The position numbers and the translations under genes are program-made. Shown here piece after piece: positions 60,524-64,000 of a DNA stretch of 64,000 nucleotides. The notes below the pieces were generated by a model. That model saw only the letters and a list, made by a program, of their open reading frames with translations. It was not told where the DNA came from and made no database searches. The DNA lies in assembly GCF_001039355.2 (NCBI RefSeq), contig NW_019775665.1, forward strand, positions 1-64,000, written 5' to 3'. Origin of the DNA: Lingula anatina (taxonomy: Eukaryota > Brachiopoda > Lingulata > Lingulida > Lingulidae). Every line of letters begins with the position of its first letter. Position 1 is the stretch's first letter.

Positions 60524-62417
60524 AAGGTAGGTTTTTAAATGTTTTTTTTTTTTTTTTACACAGAAATCCTTGATTCTATGAATTTACTATAGGTAAAAGT
60601 ATTCTGCCAGCTGTCAGTGCATAACTCTTGGTACTTTTAATATTATAATTGATTTTAATTTGAAAAACATTGGTTACATATTCTTTTCAGACTTTTATTG
60701 ATTAGTAAGCAAAAAAGGTTTATAAAAACCAATCATAATTAGCACTGTGTTTTAACTGTGATCTGAAAGAAAGAAATATATGTATAATTTTTATGTTTCA
60801 GAAAACCGCCATTGCTCCATGTAAATATCTGTTCTTGGGGACCATTCCATTACATAACTCCATCAAGTCTTTTTTCCTGCCATTCCTCAGATAATGTGGT
60901 CATGTGATAGACTAGTCATGTGACAACCAGAACATGTGATAGACTGGTCAGGTGACTTTCATATCACATGACTGTTGGACCAAGACAAGCTGTAAATATT
61001 CACAGGGGTTTTATATAATGAAAAATATTCTGTATATTAGGGACAATTTTTGCAAATAGAAATTTAATTGTAGATACATTTACTACTGCCTATTTTGTTG
61101 GAATGGAAAGAAGCCATTTTAGGCCTTTAGGTACAAATGTAGGTTTTGTAAGAGAAGTAAGAACCTCTCATTAATATCTCTCATGTGCATTTAAAAACTT
61201 AATTTTTGTACTTGCTTTACTGAGCTCTGGCAAATTGTGAAAGAAACTTGAGTATTCTCATGTTGTATACTTCCATCTGTATACTGCAACTGAAAATAGA
61301 ATCTTACATTTTAAGCATGTACAGTTCTTTGCTTGATGTGCGTCTTAAACATACTGTATACCTTATATACAAGAGGAAAACAGCAAAATATATAGAGACC
61401 TTATAATGATGAATTTGTAAATTTGATGCTGTAGATTTATATTATCACAGCAGCTGATATCTTTTATTTGGTAGGGAACTTGTGTATCAAGTGTGAAATG
61501 TAAAATTAAAATAAGATATTCAAAATCATGCCCCTCATTAATAGCCTGTGAGTGCATGTGAGGATATCCATGTACCTATTTTTAAAAAATTGTTTTTATT
61601 TAGTGTACATACATGACTAAGTGATATGTATGAGAAGTTACACCCAGGTTAATGAATTAGTTGCTACAAGGTTTACAAGTAGAAGTTTTAGGTGTAACAT
61701 AGTTTTATTCTGTAAAGATTGCATCAAAATGCAAGAACATGTTTTTGTACAAACTATTTAGTCTTAGATATTTACTTATATACATGAATAGGACTAGTTT
61801 TTGATAGCAGAGCTTTTATAACTTGTATATAATCCTGACTAAGAATTTGTTATCACAAAGAGAGGAGGAAATGAAGAAAGTGGTTAGATAAAAAATTACC
61901 CAAAAAAAATCTTCACTAAAAATTGCTCTTCATCTCACGTATAAAGGATGACTCTCATATTTAACACTTAAAGTATCAGACAATTTTTAGATTGTGTTAA
62001 TATTAAGTTCAAGAGGTTATTTGCTCCATCAAAGTTCATATATTTGCTTTTTTATGTATTTTTTTTATTCTTAAAATTTTAATTTTAGTTTCTTTATTTT
62101 ATTTTTTTTTTTTGAGAAGGGCAGCCCAAGAAGAAAAAAGCTGCTGCCAAAGAAAATATTCTTTTTTCACTTAGATACATAATGACATAGTGCAAGAGCC
62201 CAACTTGGTCTATTATAAAAAGTGTTTCTAGCTAGGCCACTTTTTTATTATTACTTCATCTGGAAAAATATACTTTCGTGTTATGGGGTGAACACTACAC
62301 CTGTGAAGATCATGAAAGATAAACATTTCTTTAGCAATAATTGTTAACAAGATATAAACACTGATCTAGTGTTGTATCAAAAAGACGTCATCTCATGTTT
62401 GTATGTCTGAGAATAAA
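60524..62417 (+). other. Contactin 3' UTR with an intron
   Basis: Three bases after TAA a donor (AAAG|GTAGG at 60527) pairs with an acceptor ending at 60801 (TTTCAG). The final exon runs from 60802 to the AATAAA at 62412-62417, giving a 3' UTR of about 1.6 kb. The junction is so close to the stop that it should not trigger nonsense-mediated decay. Confidence 0.55.
62412..62417 (+). terminator. Poly(A) signal of the contactin gene
   Basis: AATAAA followed by a TGTGTTTATTATTTTC-type U/GU-rich stretch about 25 bases later. Confidence 0.5.
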
Positions 62418-62529
62418 TGAGGAAATCTTTTGAAAAGAATAATGTGTTTATTATTTTCTTTAAAGTTTAAAAATAACAGCTGGGGCACTGAAGGGGATGA
62501 AAGCTTTTCACTTTGGCTGGAAAGGCCTC

Positions 62530-62710
62530 ATAAAACGAATTTTCCTGGGTTAAATGATAATTTTGCTATACATGCGAATGGTTAATAAATCATTTCCGAA
62601 ATTCGATGTCAGTTGATTGTTTTTTTTTTTTTTTTTTTTTTTTTAATTTTATCCTCTATTCTGTTTGAGNAGAAAGAAAACGAATTTTGTAACAAAAATT
62701 CGTTTCCAGT
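62530..62710. repeat. Dispersed repeat shared with EF-hand introns; hairpin
   Basis: AAACGAATTTTCCTGGG and the following 50 bp match intron 1 of EF-hand copy B (12895-12960) and, less well, copy C (17288-17345). A T run follows, then an N at 62670, then a hairpin (AAAACGAATTTTGT and ACAAAAATTCGTTTC, 62677-62706). It may be an inserted element with AACGAATTTT ends. Confidence 0.45.
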
Positions 62711-62960
62711 ACTGTATTACATCTCAGTACCTAATCTCTTATTGCATAATTCTTCAAATTATTACTGACAATGAAGAGTAAATTGTGCACATTTTTTATT
62801 GTCAGTGTATTGTTATCTTCGCAAGAAATCTCGGCTAAAATTTTTTAATGCGCAACACAAACACCGACAATATTATACGTGCGAATTTTCTCCATAGACA
62901 TACTCCTTTGCAAACGATTGTTTTCGCGCGTCTGATCTCCTAGATCGCATAAGCAAAGCT

Positions 62961-63008
62961 CCAATGCAAGCACGTTTTCTATTGGTCAGCCAAGCTGAAT
63001 TAACCAAT
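62961..63008 (+). promoter_or_regulatory. CCAAT-box cluster
   Basis: CCAAT at 62961, ATTGG (inverted CCAAT) at 62981 and CCAAT at 63004 lie 40-90 bp before the ATG at 63049. The spacing of about 20 bases and mixed orientation are typical of NF-Y-bound TATA-less promoters. Confidence 0.5.
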
Positions 63009-63048
63009 CGATAACACGATAATGTTTCTGATGAACAAATTTTTCAAA

Positions 63049-64000
63049 ATGGCGCGGGACAACAGCAACACCGCCACTGGCAAAGGAAGCGAAAAAGATT
63101 TGGTGAGATATCTTAGTATTGAAAGATTCGAAATTGCACACTCAGTCATAATTCTACCTTTTGCTTGCAATTAGCTAGCAGAAGATCCCCAACGCGTAGC
63201 ACCCTGGGGGTCACAGTAGAAATGGGGAATCGAAATTTGGCGTCAAACTGCAACCATCATCGATCAAAGCCAAAAGATAATTCAGAAACCTGTAACGTTA
63301 AATACAACAGTGTGTGTTGCATGTGGTGCTGAAGCCAACTAACTTTAGCACTAAATGAAACCGTAGTAAATGTGCATAGTGGATACAAGGCAGTGTTTCA
63401 TAATTTTTATGGGTTGATAAAACACAGTTGTTTGTATTATATCCAGTGCTTTGAAAATATCAGCAGAGAGAGTGATAGTATTTCAGTAATGTTTCTAATT
63501 CTTTTTAGGAGATGACTCTTATGATGATAGAGGAACTCACGGAATTTTTTGATACCCAGAATTCCCAAATGGACTCTGCTCTATTTCCCTCAGGCTACAT
63601 GGGGTTGGATACAGGATATAAATCAATGATAAGGATGGATGGAGCTCCCATTCTTCCTCCAGTGGTAGGCACACCCCTATTATCCTGAGCCCAGGTTTAC
63701 ACTAATGGTCTTAACTTTATGACCAAAAATAATTTGGTCTGCTCAAATTCTCTATAAAGATGTTTTAGCCCACTAAAACAAAATAGCTGGATGTGTAAAT
63801 GATTAGTCATCTTATGCTTTCGACTTATAAAATATTGGCAGTATTTCACTGAAGACTTCAAGTGGATTTCTACTGTAACACTAATCTAGACCAAGTCATC
63901 TACATGTGGGCAAAATCTTGATAATCTCAGAAGTCTCTTATATACTTGCTGATACTGTTTACAGATGACACATGAGAGAAGAGAGGAGATGCAGCAGTAC
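63049..64000 (+). CDS. Unrecognised gene, 5' part only
   Basis: Exons 63049-63102 (18 codons, donor GTGAGA), 63509-63664 (52 codons, donor GTAGGC) and 63965 onward, cut by the window edge. All junctions are phase 0, which supports the model. The visible product starts MARDNSNTATGKG, then an acidic, Met/Glu-rich helix (EMTLMMIEELTEFF), a Gly/Tyr/Met-rich middle, a Pro patch (APILPPV) and a charged helix opening THERREEMQQY. There is no signal peptide, so it is probably intracellular, and the end looks like the start of a coiled coil. No family is recognised from this fragment. Confidence 0.7.

Noticed and set aside
1-64000. tRNA, rRNA and CRISPR-like structures
   Set aside because: No cloverleaf with conserved A and B boxes, no rRNA segment and no spaced direct-repeat array was seen; the repeats are microsatellites, minisatellites and TIR elements.

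Overview
The window looks like nuclear DNA of an intron-rich, AT-rich invertebrate. The best reading is a lophotrochozoan, probably a mollusc. The basis is a protostome-type contactin gene (C-type lectin domain + 6 Ig + 4 FN3 + GPI signal), secreted chitin-binding-like repeat proteins, many microsatellites and small TIR elements. The species is inferred, not read. There are two N gaps (21757-22007 and 35254-35286) and single Ns at 33906 and 62670.

Layout. 1-2790: no gene seen; a possible poly(A) signal of an upstream gene. 2790-18800: three tandem segmental units, each carrying one minus-strand gene for a small secreted protein with EF-hand calcium sites (copy A 4834-5961, fourth EF-hand exon not found; copy B 10927-13538; copy C 15776-18449). 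19942-26887 and 31136-38139: two minus-strand paralogues for large secreted repeat proteins. Each has a signal-peptide exon and one giant exon that opens with a four-cysteine chitin-binding-like (CBM14-like) motif and continues with long repeats. Both carry copies of a two-cysteine module of about 50 residues that I do not recognise. 38140-47600: gene-poor, repeats only. 47632-62417: plus-strand contactin gene, 25 coding exons, 1279 codons after splicing, with a candidate 5' UTR exon and a 3' UTR intron. 63049-64000: first three exons of an unrecognised plus-strand gene that runs off the window.

Reading across genes. The EF-hand trio and the two repeat proteins lie within 34 kb on one strand, all with signal peptides. 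They form a plausible cluster of secreted calcium-binding and chitin/matrix proteins, such as an extracellular matrix or biomineral matrix; this function is inference. The contactin gene is an independent cell-adhesion gene.

Assembly. Both N gaps are flanked by exact end-to-start overlaps (20471-21756 equals 22008-23293 at offset 1537; 35069-35253 equals 35287-35471 at offset 218). This is the signature of overlapping contigs that were not merged. Collapsing the first overlap turns the broken gene into one open frame (4581 nt, 1526 aa), so the apparent frameshift and duplication are artefacts. The N at 33906 likewise shifts the frame of the second repeat gene by one base.
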